Below, one piece after another: positions 23,844 through 35,868 of a stretch of DNA of 64,000 bases; position 1 is the first letter of the stretch, and every line of letters starts with the position of its first letter. Source of the DNA: Alopecurus myosuroides (lineage: Eukaryota; Streptophyta; Magnoliopsida; Poales; Poaceae); NCBI GenBank assembly GCA_028641055.1, contig CM054063.1:182906756-182970755 (forward strand), read 5' to 3'. Below the pieces are notes generated by a model that did no database searches, was not told the origin of the DNA, and was given only the letters and a program-made list of their open reading frames with translations. The translations under genes were made by a program, and so were the position numbers.

Positions 23844-26079
23844 TGTTGGGTTACACAAACGGAAATTGAAAATTTTCTCCAAACTTGCTACGCAACAACA
23901 AACACCTTGCTATGCATATACAAGTGAATATAAATTCCAAGATCTAGTTTCCGATACCGTGTACCAGACACCGTAGTAGTGGAAGAGGTGTGGATAACAA
24001 TGTCGATGAAGCCTGTAGAAAATCCTCACGCACAATGCTATGGGTGAGTATGTTGCCGACTCCCCGTATCCAGCATCGTCATCCAGCAGAGTGAGGGTCT
24101 CACGTGTTACCCCTCTAAGAGTATGCACACATACATCAGGGAAAATTTTGCAACGCTTTGCCGTCCAGAAATTAGCGTTGCAGGTGTATATGAAGGTGGA
24201 GTTCTCAATACATGAGAGAGAGAGATAGAGTAATTAAAAGCTAGGTCTAATCGGGAGAGGATCACCTCAGCCTAATTAGAAGAAGCTCTAATTGTATTAG
24301 ACGACGCTCTAATCCAATTAGAGGAGTCTCTAATCCAATTAGAAGGGCTCTAATCAGATTGCTCTAATTATTAGAGATGTTCTAATCCAATTAGAATTGT
24401 TCTAATTAGAAGCTCTAGTTATTAGAGAAGTCTCTAAGTCAACTAAAAGTTCTCTAATTAGTCCTCTAATTCTTCTAGAGAAAGAGAGAGAAGGTCAAAG
24501 GCTCAATTGTGTGTTCTCTAAAAAGAGTAGGGGTGGGGATTATATAGTGGGTCAAGGGAGGGAACCTGCCATAGGGGAGGAGGTCGGTTTCCCCTCCTCT
24601 CCCTTGACCACACCAATCCTCCTAAAGGATTTCGGATTGGACTCCCAAGTGGATTCCAATCCCCCTCCTTTTTTTCTTTTTTCTTTTTCCAACTCATTTA
24701 TTTATCAAATAAATCAGGGAAAGTTCCCAAGGAAAGCATGTGCACTTTGTGAGACCATGGATCCTACCTGCCATCCCCTAAAATTAGGGTTTGCCGAGAG
24801 GAGGAAATCTGTCTCCCTCCGGCGCTACTCTCATATATGGAAAATCCCCTGAAACTCTTGCAGAACCCCGTGAACCCTATAGATAAAATTATCGATATTA
24901 TCTAAGGATGTCAGAAATATATTTCCGACATCATGGGACATCTTATACCCCATGCATTTGCTCCGTAAAGCATGCAGCCTCAATTTCTCTTTCATAACAA
25001 CTCCGGAGTAAATTCTGTTAGTAATAGAAATTGTTTCTATCACTCTGGGACATATCATGCCCTCGTTCTAAATTCTCTCTGATATATAAAATACATCTAT
25101 CACTAAGGAACACTGTTCTGGTGATACTCCTAGTTTATCTGGACCTACCGATATACACAAAAATAAGCCCAAACATAAGTGTGTTTCCCCTACAGGTTCA
25201 ATAGTGTGTGGACATGAAACTAGAAACTCTTTCCTTTTCAATAATCAATAGTCGGGCCGTGGACACCCATATTGAATTGCACATACTAAACGAATAATCT
25301 GCTGAACCTGTTGGTTATTACAGACATCTCCTATTACTGACAATACCGAACTTACCCGAGACTATAGATTCCGGTATTGCCTGTGAAACAATCTCTGGTT
25401 CACTAATACATTTGTTTTGTCTTGTGATCCAGCAAGTTTCCTCTTTTTTATTACTGTATTATGATATCCCACAATGATGTATCATCTTCATGCATTGTCC
25501 GCGGAATTTATGGATATCAAGAATGCTTAGTGGGCCCCGATATGTATCTCTCGTTTTATGAAGGGGTAATTCCCATCTCAGAACATTAAGGTAATATACT
25601 CCTTTAGAATTACCCAGTAATTACCTTTATGTTCACCCAGTTTACAGTGTGACTCTTGATAGCACCAAAGGTAGAACCTCCATAATATATTATCCTGATA
25701 AACTCATGGTCAAAGGATGCATTGTAATATAACCGTGTTGTGATCTGATTCTAAGGACAACGATGTCTTAATGGAATCTCTTAGCATATCAATCTACTTA
25801 GAAAATACCCAGCCTTATTGTTCCCTTCCAACAATATGCTATTAATTGATATTGACAAAAATAATGTCCATGACCAGGAAAACATAGTCATCAAACATCC
25901 AATGAATTAGTCGTAAAAGGAAAGACTAGGGTTTGTTTCTATATTCAGTTACTACACGTGAGCGTGAGTTTTCCTCTGAATCTCATATTCAGGAACCACG
26001 TCAGTTATATCATAGTAATATGAATCATAATTATGAAACAAATGTATAAATATTATTTCCTTTTGGCATACATCCAACA
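23844..26079 (-). repeat. 5' LTR of the Angela-like element (2.24 kb)
   Basis: Ends are TGTTGGATG.. and ..AACCCAACA on the - strand. A TATA motif (ACTATATAATCC, around 24,540) leaves about 0.65 kb of R-U5. A short ctctaatccaattaga array lies just downstream of the presumed start site. No coding region. Confidence 0.8.
24276..24460. repeat. CTCTAAT/ATTAGAG minisatellite in Angela-like LTR
   Basis: Ten or so imperfect copies of ctctaatccaattaga, each partly self-complementary (TCTAAT..ATTAGA), so the transcript could form several small hairpins in its 5' untranslated part. Confidence 0.7.
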
Positions 26080-26477
26080 CGGGGTGCCCGAGCCTTCGCT
26101 TCCCGAGGACCCTATGCGGTGCACTATCCTGATGAAGTGACAGAAGTAAGGGTGGACGACGAACTTCAAGTCAGGCTCAGAACCGATCTTGGTTTTTGAT
26201 CTGGGGGGCGATAACGCGGCAACCACCTTGGTGGGCGGACGCATCGAGTCCTGAAGGCGCAAAACACCCGTGCGAGTAGCACGGAAGTTCAGATCGCCGA
26301 ACGTCAGGCCGATGCTTTTGCTGATGGAGTCGAAAGTCGGGCGTAATGCGAGTGAGTGCTCGGTGAAGTTGAGGGACCCGAATTTAAACGGGCCCATCTT
26401 TATCACTGCATCGTTGATTGAGGTGAATGCCGAAGTAGCCACGAATCCACCGCTCCAGATTCCCACAGACGGTGCCA
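26080..26477 (-). pseudogene. N-terminal gag fragment of the Tat-type element
   Basis: An open frame crosses from the LTR through the primer site (which encodes LAPSVG) into about 130 codons of unassigned N-terminal gag, then stops at the border of the Angela-like LTR (..SEGSGTP). A2 has the same arrangement: its primer site encodes LAPTVG in the gag frame. Confidence 0.5.
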
Positions 26478-26926
26478 AATGTTGTGGGGATATCGCGGCA
26501 TGTCCCATGCTTGGGCTAAGGTTTCGTAGGAAGATGAGCAATGGTGGACTACTAGGGTTGAATGGACTTGGGTGCACGATTTACCCAGGTTCAGGGCCCT
26601 TCGGGAAGGTAGAACCCCTACTTCATGCCCGTCTCTTTATTCCGACGAGTAAGATCTTGGTTACAATGATATTCTGACGTATTCTTTCCTCTCCCTATGT
26701 ATTCGATGCTATGACCCCCTCCCGGCCTTTATATAGGAGGCCGGGTCTCGGGATTTCGCGTACAACTCCGATTCTTACATAGCCGGATTCCTAGCTTTCT
26801 TATTGACCCACAAGGCAAGTCTCTCGGGTCGGTTCATACGTGCATCCGATGATGGGCCTAGCTCCTGATACCCCCGCAGGCTTCTGGAAGGTTCTTGTAA
26901 TTGGGATGCACCCGGTATCTTTATCA
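26080..26926 (-). mobile_element. Ty3/gypsy Tat-type element, 5' LTR and gag start, cut by the Angela-like insertion
   Basis: The LTR (26480 to about 26926) ends CCCCACAACA on the - strand, followed by two bases and the primer site TGGCACCGTCTGTGGGAATC (26477-26458). A TATA motif (CTATATAAAGGCC) lies at about 26,738. Sequence around 26,580-26,620 resembles 52,010-52,050 in the element B LTR (ttacccaggttcagggcc), which supports the Tat assignment. The right LTR border (..tttatca) is an estimate. The rest of the element would lie left of the Angela-like element, outside the window. Confidence 0.7.
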
Positions 26927-27111
26927 TGTGTGTGGGGGGGGCTCCATTGGAGGAGAAGACTGAGGTCTTTTTCGAAGGTGGAGGTGAAGGGCATGTCAAC
27001 ACCAACAAGCAGGGCGTGACAATGGCAGACTTCTCCAGTGGCGGCTTGCTTCACAGCATTCTTCACCGTTGTGTTGTCCCTCTCGTTGGACGTTGGCACC
27101 AAAGTTCCAAG
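26927..27111 (+). other. Possible exon of an unidentified host gene fragment
   Basis: An open stretch (VTMADFSSGGLLHSILHRCV in one phase) ends at a good splice donor (aag|gtatgc). The next 60 bp look like the T-rich start of an intron, in which the Reina-like element has inserted. A matching acceptor appears on the far side at 42,359. I do not recognise the protein. Confidence 0.3.
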
Positions 27112-27171
27112 GTATGCTTATTTGTGTAATCTTTGTTTGCTTGTTTTTGGTTACAACATCGTGTAATTACC

Positions 27172-27427
27172 TGTCACGAACTCGCGAATCAACACACAGA
27201 GAAAGGGGATTCGGGAGGGAATCTGGAGATTAGGGATTAGATAGCAGCAAGGGGTTCGAGGATTCAGAAGAACAGGGAAGGGAAACTTCGGGAAGTAGTT
27301 CTATTCGATGATCCACACCACTCCGGTACCAACCAATAAGTACCCAGTACAAGGCGCAAACGGTCCCAAACCGGGACGCAGCCCAAGACACACAAGTGGG
27401 CCTAGCTGGAGAAGGCTAATCCTGACA
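27172..27427 (-). repeat. 3' LTR of the Reina-like element
   Basis: 256 bp, starts tgtcacgaactcgcg and ends aatcctgaca on the + strand. Contains an extra ggaag relative to its partner near 27,270. Confidence 0.93.
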
Positions 27428-27536
27428 ATCCCCTCTCCTTGGAATCGTCATGTCCTCATGACGATCTTGGAATCAACTGTCTTGTGTTGCAACCGCCCCT
27501 GTGTCTGGTTCCTGGTATATCTCGACCTCCTGGTCA

Positions 27537-30500
27537 TCAGCTATCTCCAACGGCGCAACATGCTTCTTGAGCAACGATACGTGCACCACATTGTGTATTT
27601 TGCTTGATTCTGGAAGCTTCAACCTCGAAGTGACGCTCTGAGCGATGCTTATCTGCGTGTTTCTTCATGCACGCCTGGGCTCGCGCTAGTTGTTGCTGGA
27701 GCAGTTGTAACGTTGCGGCACGCTCGGCTAACCAAGTGTCCAGGTCAGGGGAAGCACAACTGTGATCATTCAGTATTCCCAACTGCCTTGGTTGACGGCC
27801 GTACAGCACTTCAAATGGTGTCTTTCCCAAGGAGGAGTGATAGGTAGTGTTGTACCATTGTTCTGCCAGAGGTAACCACTTGTACCATTTCTTGGGCGAC
27901 ATATGCACTGCACAACGCAAATATGTCTCTAGGCATTGGTTCAGTCTTTCAGTCTGCCCGTCAGTCTGAGGGTGGTACGACGAGCTCATGTGTAAAGCCG
28001 TGTCAGATAGACGGAACAATTCCTTCCACAGCAAGCTTTTAAAGATGCGATCACGGTTGGAGACAATTACTTTAGGAAGTCCATGTAATCTGTAAACCCC
28101 TGAGATGAATGCTTGTGCTACCTGGTAAGCTGTGAAAGGATGGGACAGTGGGATGAAATGCCCATACTTGGTGAAGCGATCAATGATTACCAGAATAACC
28201 GTGCAATTATGAGACTTGGGCATTGCTTCAATAAAATCCAGGCTGATGACTTCCCATGGTTCTTTTGGTATGGGCAAGGGCTGGAGAAGTCCTGGTGTCT
28301 TCACATGTTCCACCTTGGCTTGTTGACAGATTCCACACGCTGCCACAAACTGAGTCACCGTTTGTTTCAGTTTAGGCCACGCAAACAATTGTTTCACTCG
28401 TTCATAAGTAGGACGAATGCCTGAATGCCCGCCCACACCGCTGCAATGGAGAGCTTGCTGGATGTGCTTCTGAGCCAAATCATTGTTACCCACCCAGATC
28501 CTCCCTTTGTATTTTATGATGCCATCAACTAGAGCATATCCTTCTAGGTTAGTTCGAGATGGAGTAACACTAAGCTCAGCCAACAGTTGTGCTGTTGCTG
28601 GATCATCCTGGTACCCATTTTGAAGATTTTCGAGCCACACCGGTGTCACCTGACATACCGCTGCAATGTCTGTTGTCGCATACTGTCTCGACAAAGCATC
28701 TGCCGCAGCATTCGTGACACCCTTCTTGTACCTGATGGAGAATTCTAAGCCAATCAACTTCACAAACGCCTTGTGTTGTATGCCTGTAGTGAGTCGTTGA
28801 TCCGTGAGATGCAGCAGACTCTGATGATCCGTGAGAATGACGAACTCTGTGTGCTGGAGATAGGGACGCCACTTGTCTACTGCCAAAATGATTGCCAAAC
28901 ACTCTTTTTCATAGGTGGACAGTGCCTGACTACGACGCGATAACGCTTGACTGAGATAAGATATTGGATGTCCATTCTGCATCAACACTGCCCCAATCCC
29001 TGTGTTGCATGCGTCTGTTTCCAAAGTGAAGTTTTGAGAGATGTCTGGAATTGCTAATACAGGAGCTTGCAGCATCGATTGTTTGAGCAGGTCAAATGCC
29101 TGTTGCTGCGCATCAGTCCACAAGAATAATTCCCCTTTTCTCAGTAGCTGTGTTAAGGGTCGTGCCAGTACCCCATAATGCTTGATGAACCGTCGATAGT
29201 AACCAGTGAGGCCAAGGAACCCTCTCAGCTCTTTGATATTTGCTGGTTTTGGCCACTTTTGTACTGCCTGGACTTTGCTCTGATCCGTGGATACTCCTTC
29301 CTTGCCAATGACATGCCCCAAGTACTCCAGTTCTTGTTGTGCGAAGGAACATTTGCTACGTTTCAAGAGGAGTTGATGTTGCTGTAGTAACTGGAAAACA
29401 GCCCTCAGGTGATCAATGTGCTGTTCATACCCTTTGTTGTACACCAAGATGTCATCGACAAATACCAATACACAGGAGCGCAACAGGGGCGCAAAAACTT
29501 GATTCATAAGACTTTGAAATGAAGCTGGTGCATTGGTCAGCCCAAATGGCATGACAAGGAATTCATACAGCCCATGATGAGTCTGAAATGCAGTTTTGAA
29601 TTGCTCCCCTTCTGCTATTCGAATCTGATGATACCCTGAGCGAAGATCCAATTTAGAGAACCAACAAGCTCCAGCTAATTCATCAATTAGCTCTTCCACG
29701 ACTGGAACAAGATATTTGTGTTTTATGGTCAAGGCATTCAATTGCCTGTAGTCAACACAAAAGCGCCAAGTACCGTCCTTCTTGCGAACCAGTAACACCG
29801 GAGAGGCAAAAGGGCTAGAGCTAATTCTGATAATTCCATTTTGTAGCATCTCCTTCACCTGAGCTTCTATCTCATTTTTTTGTTGAGGTGTGTAACGATA
29901 CGGTCTGGCCTTCACCGGTTGGGCTCCAGACATGAGAGGAATCTGATGATCTGCTATCCGGGCTGGGGGCAACTCCACAGGTTTCTCAAAGAGAGACTGA
30001 TATTCTGAGAGTAATTGTTGCACTTCCGGCAAGAGTGTAGTCTGGCCGTCCTCAACCTGATCATTGTCACACAGTGATACCTGGAATGTCTGGCCATCAG
30101 GTGAACACTCCACCTTCCTTGTCCAGTGCACCCACATTGGGCTATGGGATTCCAACCAATCTTCTCCCAAAATCATGTCATAACACCCAATTGGCAGTAC
30201 TTTGACGTCTTGCACGAACGTGTGCCCTTGTGTGCCCCATTCTAACCCTGGAACGTATTCTGAGCACTGCACTTTTGCTCCATTTGCTACCACGAACGTT
30301 GCTGGAGGCAATGATCTGCGTGTACACTGTAACTGGTCTGCCAATTCATAATTGATGAATGAAGATACGCTGCCCGAGTCCACCAGTATTAACAGGTGAT
30401 GTTTGCCCACTGTGCCATGGAGCTGGAATGACCTGCGGCGATTTGACCCTGCCACTGCAGTCCTGCCCAACAACATGATGGGGTCTTCATCAGAAATGGT

Positions 30501-31018
30501 TTCACTGTCCTCTACCATCTTCTGTATCTGCAGCACTTCCAGTAGCTCCTCGATGACATGGAGAGGTACTTGAGCAGGGCATTTGTGAGTGCGGCTCCAT
30601 TTTTCGCCACAAGTGAAACATAACCCTTGCTTCCTCCTGAATGCCTTAAGAGCTTCCAATTTGTCCTCATTCTTCTGCCCTTCATTCTTTTTTGTGTCTC
30701 CTCTCTGTTCATCAGAAGTTCTGTGGTGCCACTTTGATCTGCTGGTGTCTTTGTATTCATGCTTGTAATCATGCTTCATATAGGGTCTCTTCTTACTGGG
30801 AGCCAATTCTTCTTCCTGCATAAGAGCGAGCAAATGCGCAGTCTCCAAATCTTGGGGGCGATGTAACCAAATAGCGGATCTAATGTCATCCTGTAACCCA
30901 GCAATAAACTCATCTACAAAGTGACCTTCATCTAAGTGTGGATTGTATAGCAATAACTGGTGTCGAAGTCTAGAAAATTTCTCCCAATACTCTGCTACAC
31001 TACCGGTTTGACGCAACA
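27537..31018 (-). pseudogene. Pol part of Reina-like polyprotein (protease, RT, RNase H, integrase), damaged at the integrase
   Basis: Continues the gag frame from the other side of A2. In order: end of Gag, CCHC knuckle (CFTCGEKWSRTHKC), protease (LVDSGSVSSFI), reverse transcriptase with FVDDIL (29,452-29,466), RNase H with TDACN and TDHQSL, and integrase with its HHCC finger (..GICQQAK). In the integrase core the first Asp (ISLDFIEA) and the Glu (DGQTERLN) are present. The second catalytic Asp is Asn (VSNRDRIF, codon 28056-28058 AAC). After KHRSERHFEV a deletion with frame change removes the GPF/chromodomain region; the displaced tail is readable in another frame (HVSLLKKHVAPLEI). The RT looks intact but the integrase should be inactive. 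Confidence 0.88.
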
Positions 31019-31497
31019 TGTCGTGGGATAATCACGGCAGATGTTACCGGGGATAACTGATCTTGGGGCAAGACGACACAGGCGTTTGGGAGAGGGTTTA
31101 GCTCAGAGGAAAACATGGTGCAATTCGATCTGGTAGCCGGCAATCAAAGTCGCCGAGTCTCCGATCTTGATACAATAACTCAACTCTGGGATTACACTGG
31201 ATGCTCGATATCAAGCGATATTGCTAGGGTTCTTAGATCTCTGCCTAAACTAGACCTGGAGGTCGGTTTATAAAGCACCCGTACCCCCTGGCTTATTCTC
31301 CAAGGCGCATCCTGGATCCTACCCGGACACGGCGCACAAACCCTAACTTTCTTCTACCATAACCCACAATCCGGGTTACTGGGCCTACAAGCTTGGGCCT
31401 TTATAGGTTTCCTTATCTTTAGCCGGATCTTGCACAGCGTCCTTTGGGCCGGGTTACTCCTTGGAGTTTGGCCTACCGGGTTATCATCCCCCCGTCA
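31019..31497 (-). repeat. 3' LTR of A2
   Basis: Ends TGACGGGGGGATG.. and ..CCCACGACA on the - strand. It differs from its partner by one substitution (ccggggata against ccgggggta) and one small indel (gggtta against ggata). TATA motif gctttataaacc (- strand) at about 31,270. Confidence 0.95.
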
Positions 31498-31878
31498 GTA
31501 GTCCCCAGAATAGCCTGGGCTTCATGGATCCTCCTTGAAGCGCTCGCTATTCCCTGCAAAGATATCAAACACACATGCATATGGAGGCCGGGTTAAGATG
31601 CTTTGATATTCAGCTAGGCCTTACTCCATGGTGGCCATGTAGTAACCCGGGTTTTTCCTCCAAGCACTTTTTAATTTTCCAGGTCCAAACCCTAATAAAA
31701 ACACCAAGATTCCATACTCGATAATCGATCCTGATATCACGGGGTTGATCTCCTTCTTTCTTTTATCCAAATGCCTTGCTCAACATTTAAAGCACATTTC
31801 GCCAAAACTCAAATAAATAGCCGTTTACTTCCGCAACTCCCGGCTCCCGCTCACTGAACCGGGCTTATCCATTCGCCC

Positions 31879-31886
31879 TATAAATA
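31879..31886 (+). promoter_or_regulatory. TATA box of the A2 antisense gene
   Basis: CCCTATAAATAAGC, about 380 bp inside the 3' LTR. It is followed by a 5' untranslated exon and an intron (donor at 32155, acceptor at 32676) ahead of the ATG at 32686. Confidence 0.65.
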
Positions 31887-32685
31887 AGCTCCTTGGGGGT
31901 AACCCGAACCCTAACGGCTCATTTCCCCCCACTCTGCTTCCTTCCTCCCTCTGAACTCATTCTCACTGAGCGCCACCACGAAAATCCCGCGCGCATCACC
32001 GGAGCCCATCGGCCGGAGGCTGCGCTCCGCCACTGCTTGCCCCGCGCCGCTGCCAAGATCCGCCGGCGAACCTCCATCCGGTCCGTCTGGAATCGCGAAG
32101 GGACACCAGGCCTGCGGCATCTGCCTCCGCAAGGCTTCACTCAGATCCCCTCCGGTAAGCCTTTTGCACCCCTTAATTTGCCTTTGCAATTTTTGATTTT
32201 ATCTCAGATTAGATCCAAATCAGCCCGCCACGGATTTCTCGGCCATGCCGAATTAGGCCACCAATAATCTTTTCTAGCTCGCCCAATGGATAAAACGCAT
32301 ACTCCAATCCACTCTCCTACTTCCTGCAATCATTATTCTCACCACAAATCTGAAGATGGAATTTCCAATCTAGGCTCGAACTACTCGAAGTTTCCGCCTT
32401 TGCCTCAATCACCCGGCTGGACCTCCCCTTTCTGGTTCCTTTTATTCGCGCTAAGTGCCTATGCAGCCATCCATCGCCCTCAAAAACTCCTTCAACATTT
32501 AGATCCCATAATTTTTGCCATAATGCTTGATACCCGGATAATTTCGAACTTTACTCTGCGAGCTAACATCCGGATTACGCGCAATTTTTCATGTCTCGAT
32601 ATTACCCGGCCGATACTCGGCCGGCTCACAACTTTCGTGTCTTAGTCCTCTTATCCTTTTACCTTGTACTTTGCAGGTCAACCAC

Positions 32686-35600
32686 ATGGCTCCCAAAAAG
32701 CAGGGGAAAACTCCAACCAAAGCTAAAGCCACCAACTCCATATCCGCCAACTGGGCGCGGTCTACGGTCACCAAGGCCAAGTTGGAGGAGCTGGTGGAGC
32801 TGGGAGTTCTTCCTCCTCAAGAGGATATCCAATGGAGAGTGCCGGGTAAGGAGACCCGGCCTACCCCGACAAAAGGCGAGGTAATTTGCTTTGTGGAACA
32901 TGTGACCTGGGGCTTCCGCCCACCGGGTCACCCTTTTTTCCGGGAGGTTCTAAACCATTACGGCCTTCGCGTCTTTGATATCGGGCCTAACTCTGTTTTA
33001 AACATCTCCCACTTCATAGTCCTTTCTGAATCATACTTGTGCACTTCGCCAAGTTTAGCTCTTTTCATTGAGCTTTTTCAATGCAAACCGTGCCGCGAGA
33101 GCGGTGACGGGGCGCTTCTCGCTTGCGGCGGGGTTTCCATCCAGCGCCGCAAGAATTCTTTGATGCCACCCCTCACCCTTAACTCCCATGTCAAGCACTG
33201 GCAGCTCTCCTACTTTTACTGCCAAGACACCTCCCCACCCGGCCAAAAGAAGCTGCCGGGTTACTCAGAGGGTCTTCTTGACATCTCCGAGAAATTTAGT
33301 GCCTTCGCCTCTGACTCGGATAGGGAGGCAATTCAACCTCTACTAGCCAAAATCAACACTCTCACGGCCCAAGGCCTCATCGGGCTCAACCTGGTGAAGA
33401 CTTGGGTCGACTTCCGGATTCAACCTAATTCCATCCGCACAAAGTTGATGTGCGAGTATTCGGGATAATCTACAGACCCGCTCCGGTACTCTGATAACAT
33501 CTTTGCAGCTGGCGATACCCACAAAACCATCAAGGGTTTTCTGACAGAAAAGCTTGAGGTAATCCGGAACATATCCGGATTGGAGCCCTTCACGCTCGAG
33601 AACCCAGCCCCCAAGGTGAAAACCCGACTTTAATGCCTTTATCTTTGCTCTTTCCACTTGATACGGTTGATAACCCTTGTGCTGACACCTTTCAGGCTGA
33701 TGATGATTTTTGGAAAACCAACACCTCTCCTAGCTCCAAAAGTCCAGGGGAGCAAGAAGCTGCTAACTCGGACGAAGGTATTTTCCGGATTTTGTTTGAT
33801 TCCTTTAAGCTCACCATAACCCCTTCATTTCCAACTATAACTCTGATGATATCCAGAACGAGAAGATGACGAGGAAGAAAACTCCGATGGCAAAGTAGAA
33901 TCTGCCAGCGACGAGGAGGAACTGGAGCCGACAATCAAAGTCGGATCAAAAAGAAAAACCCAAGAGGCTACTTCCAAGGTTTCATATCTCCTCCTTGCGT
34001 TCAATTCGTATTACTTTAATGATATATATGAGCTTCCTTGATGTTATTCCACTGGCCATTCTTGAAGGAATCGCCCATGACCAAGCGCAGGTCGACTCGA
34101 AATCACCCGGGTGATGATGCCCTTAACCCGGGTATTTCATCGACCCCGACTCGACGGGCTGGTAATTACCCTATCTTTTCCCGGTCGAAACATTCTCCTT
34201 GAACCATTCCCACATGACATCTAACTTGATAATTTCCAGCCTCTCCCGAGTCCAGCGACGGATTTCCTTGTGACTTTGCGGTGAACACCGGGTAAAATCC
34301 CCTTTCTGATGTTCCACCACATTTTATCACCCTTTCCTGACTGTGTATTTAGCTGCTCACTGACAACATCTACGGGGCCACGGTCGTTATCAGCGACCAA
34401 GAGGATATGGAGATCGAGGGCCCGGGTAAAGGGAGCCCGACTAATAAGACTACAGCCGCGTCCAGCGGCGAAAAACAAGCATCGCCGGCAAAGCCGGACA
34501 CACAAGAAGCCGAGTATCCGATTGCTTCCCATGCAAGCAAGAAGAACAAGGCCACCGTCTTGGGTGCAAAAGAAGGAGCGTCGGATTCCGACACACAAAT
34601 GACCCGGGTTCCGCCTCCCGCTAAGAAGAAAGCCCCTTCTCGGAATTTCCAAGGCCCCGGGTCCTCTGATACGAGTAAAGACACTTTTGATCAGTTGATG
34701 AACACCCTCCTCACCATGAAGACTTCGGAGAGCAAGATCTTGGAGCGCATGGCTGCAGAGCACCAGGTAAGGACACTTGGTACCTCATATTGCATACCTA
34801 GTCCCCAAGTTCCGAGTATGACTTGCAAAAGTTATGCTTGGTACTTTACGCCATATTCAGCTTACCATAATATCCAACTGATACTTGCGTTCCTTGCTAC
34901 TTACAGGCACAGATAACCCGGTCTGATGAAACTTTACTGAAGACCGAACAACTTCTCCTTGCCGAGATAAAACGAAGGGAAACCCTTGAGGATGACATGA
35001 AAACTTTGAAGAAGGATGTTTCCAAATACAAGAAGAAGTGCAATGCTGCTCAGACCGCGCTGAAGAAACTATCGGACCAAGTCACCGATACTTATCAGAT
35101 CTTGCTTAGTAAGTTTTTGCTGCTGATTTGTTTCGTGTCTTTGCTTTATTATATCAGACTTGGGATTATTGATACGTTCTCTCTTTTGTTACAACTGTAG
35201 GTGCCAACCTTGCGGCCCCAGAGGAGGATGCCATTGTCAAGGCTAAAACCCTAAAGACCGTGCTCCGGACTTTCTTTGCCGGCACAAAATTTATACTGGA
35301 TGCCGTGAAGTGGCCTACGGAAGTATATCCGGGTGAAGAGAATCTCATTCAAGCCTGCTCCACTGTGCCTGGCTGGATTGAAATCTGGAAGCGCTCGTCC
35401 TGCCGGATTGGTATGACCCGGGCCTTCACCCTGGCCAAGGCTTTCTTTCCGAAGCTTGACCCGGCAAAGGTAATATCCGGGTTTCCCAAATTCAAGGTGG
35501 ATGGTTCCAAATTTACACCCAAAGATTTCAAGGCCATACAAGCCGCAGTGCGCCCCTCGGCTACCATTTTGGCCGATAGTTTGGATCTAAACACGATCAT

Positions 35601-35868
35601 GAGTGCATACGACGCTGATGGCAAAGTTGTTACAGAGGAAGCACCCCCGCCCTTTGATATCTTGGAGAAGTGGGTTTCTAACTCGGCCAGGAAGAGGGAG
35701 GCGACTGCGAAGAGAGAGGCCGAGTTAGGATCAGGTCCGTCTGCCTCTACACCAGCCGTCCCTCCACCTGTCCGCCCTGGCGCAGTGAGTCCGGGTAAGG
35801 GTGCCGGGAAGGCTAAGCAGCAAGCCCAGGACCCAGAGCCGGAAGACCGTACTCAGGAGGCCGAATAG
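32686..35868 (+). pseudogene. Antisense accessory gene (aORF) of A2, multi-exon, one nonsense codon
   Basis: Exons by GT-AG borders and frame: 32686-33615, 33696-33777, 33857-33978, 34068-34161, 34240-34291, about 34375-34766, 34907-35108, 35201-35868. The N-terminal domain (SANWARSTVTKAKLEEL, FRPPGHPFFREVLNHYGLRV) is about 85% identical to that of A1. The acidic middle, coiled coil (exon 7) and WKRSSCRIG end are also shared. A TAA at 33466-33468 interrupts exon 1 after LMCEYSG, where A1 reads on. The acceptor of exon 6 appears to be lost (tctacggggcc), since the nearest AG gives the wrong frame. Otherwise the frames are clean, so inactivation looks recent. Function unknown. Confidence 0.8.

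Larger units (their letters stand above)
10293..26079 (-). mobile_element. Ty1/copia LTR retrotransposon, Angela/BARE-like, old and interrupted
   Basis: Reading leftwards: a 2.24-kb 5' LTR (23844-26079), an initiator-methionine-type primer site, a leader of about 1.2 kb split by another element, gag, a degenerate stretch, a purine tract and the last 309 bp of the 3' LTR. A CACTA transposon cuts off the rest of the 3' LTR. The two LTR tails differ at roughly 15% of positions, so this is the oldest insertion that I can date relatively. A long leader, large LTRs and a gag of this type fit the Angela/BARE/RIRE1 lineage. Confidence 0.8.

Noticed and set aside
27308..27607. Frame starting in the Reina-like LTR
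   Set aside because: Antisense shadow of LTR and pol end; no independent support.
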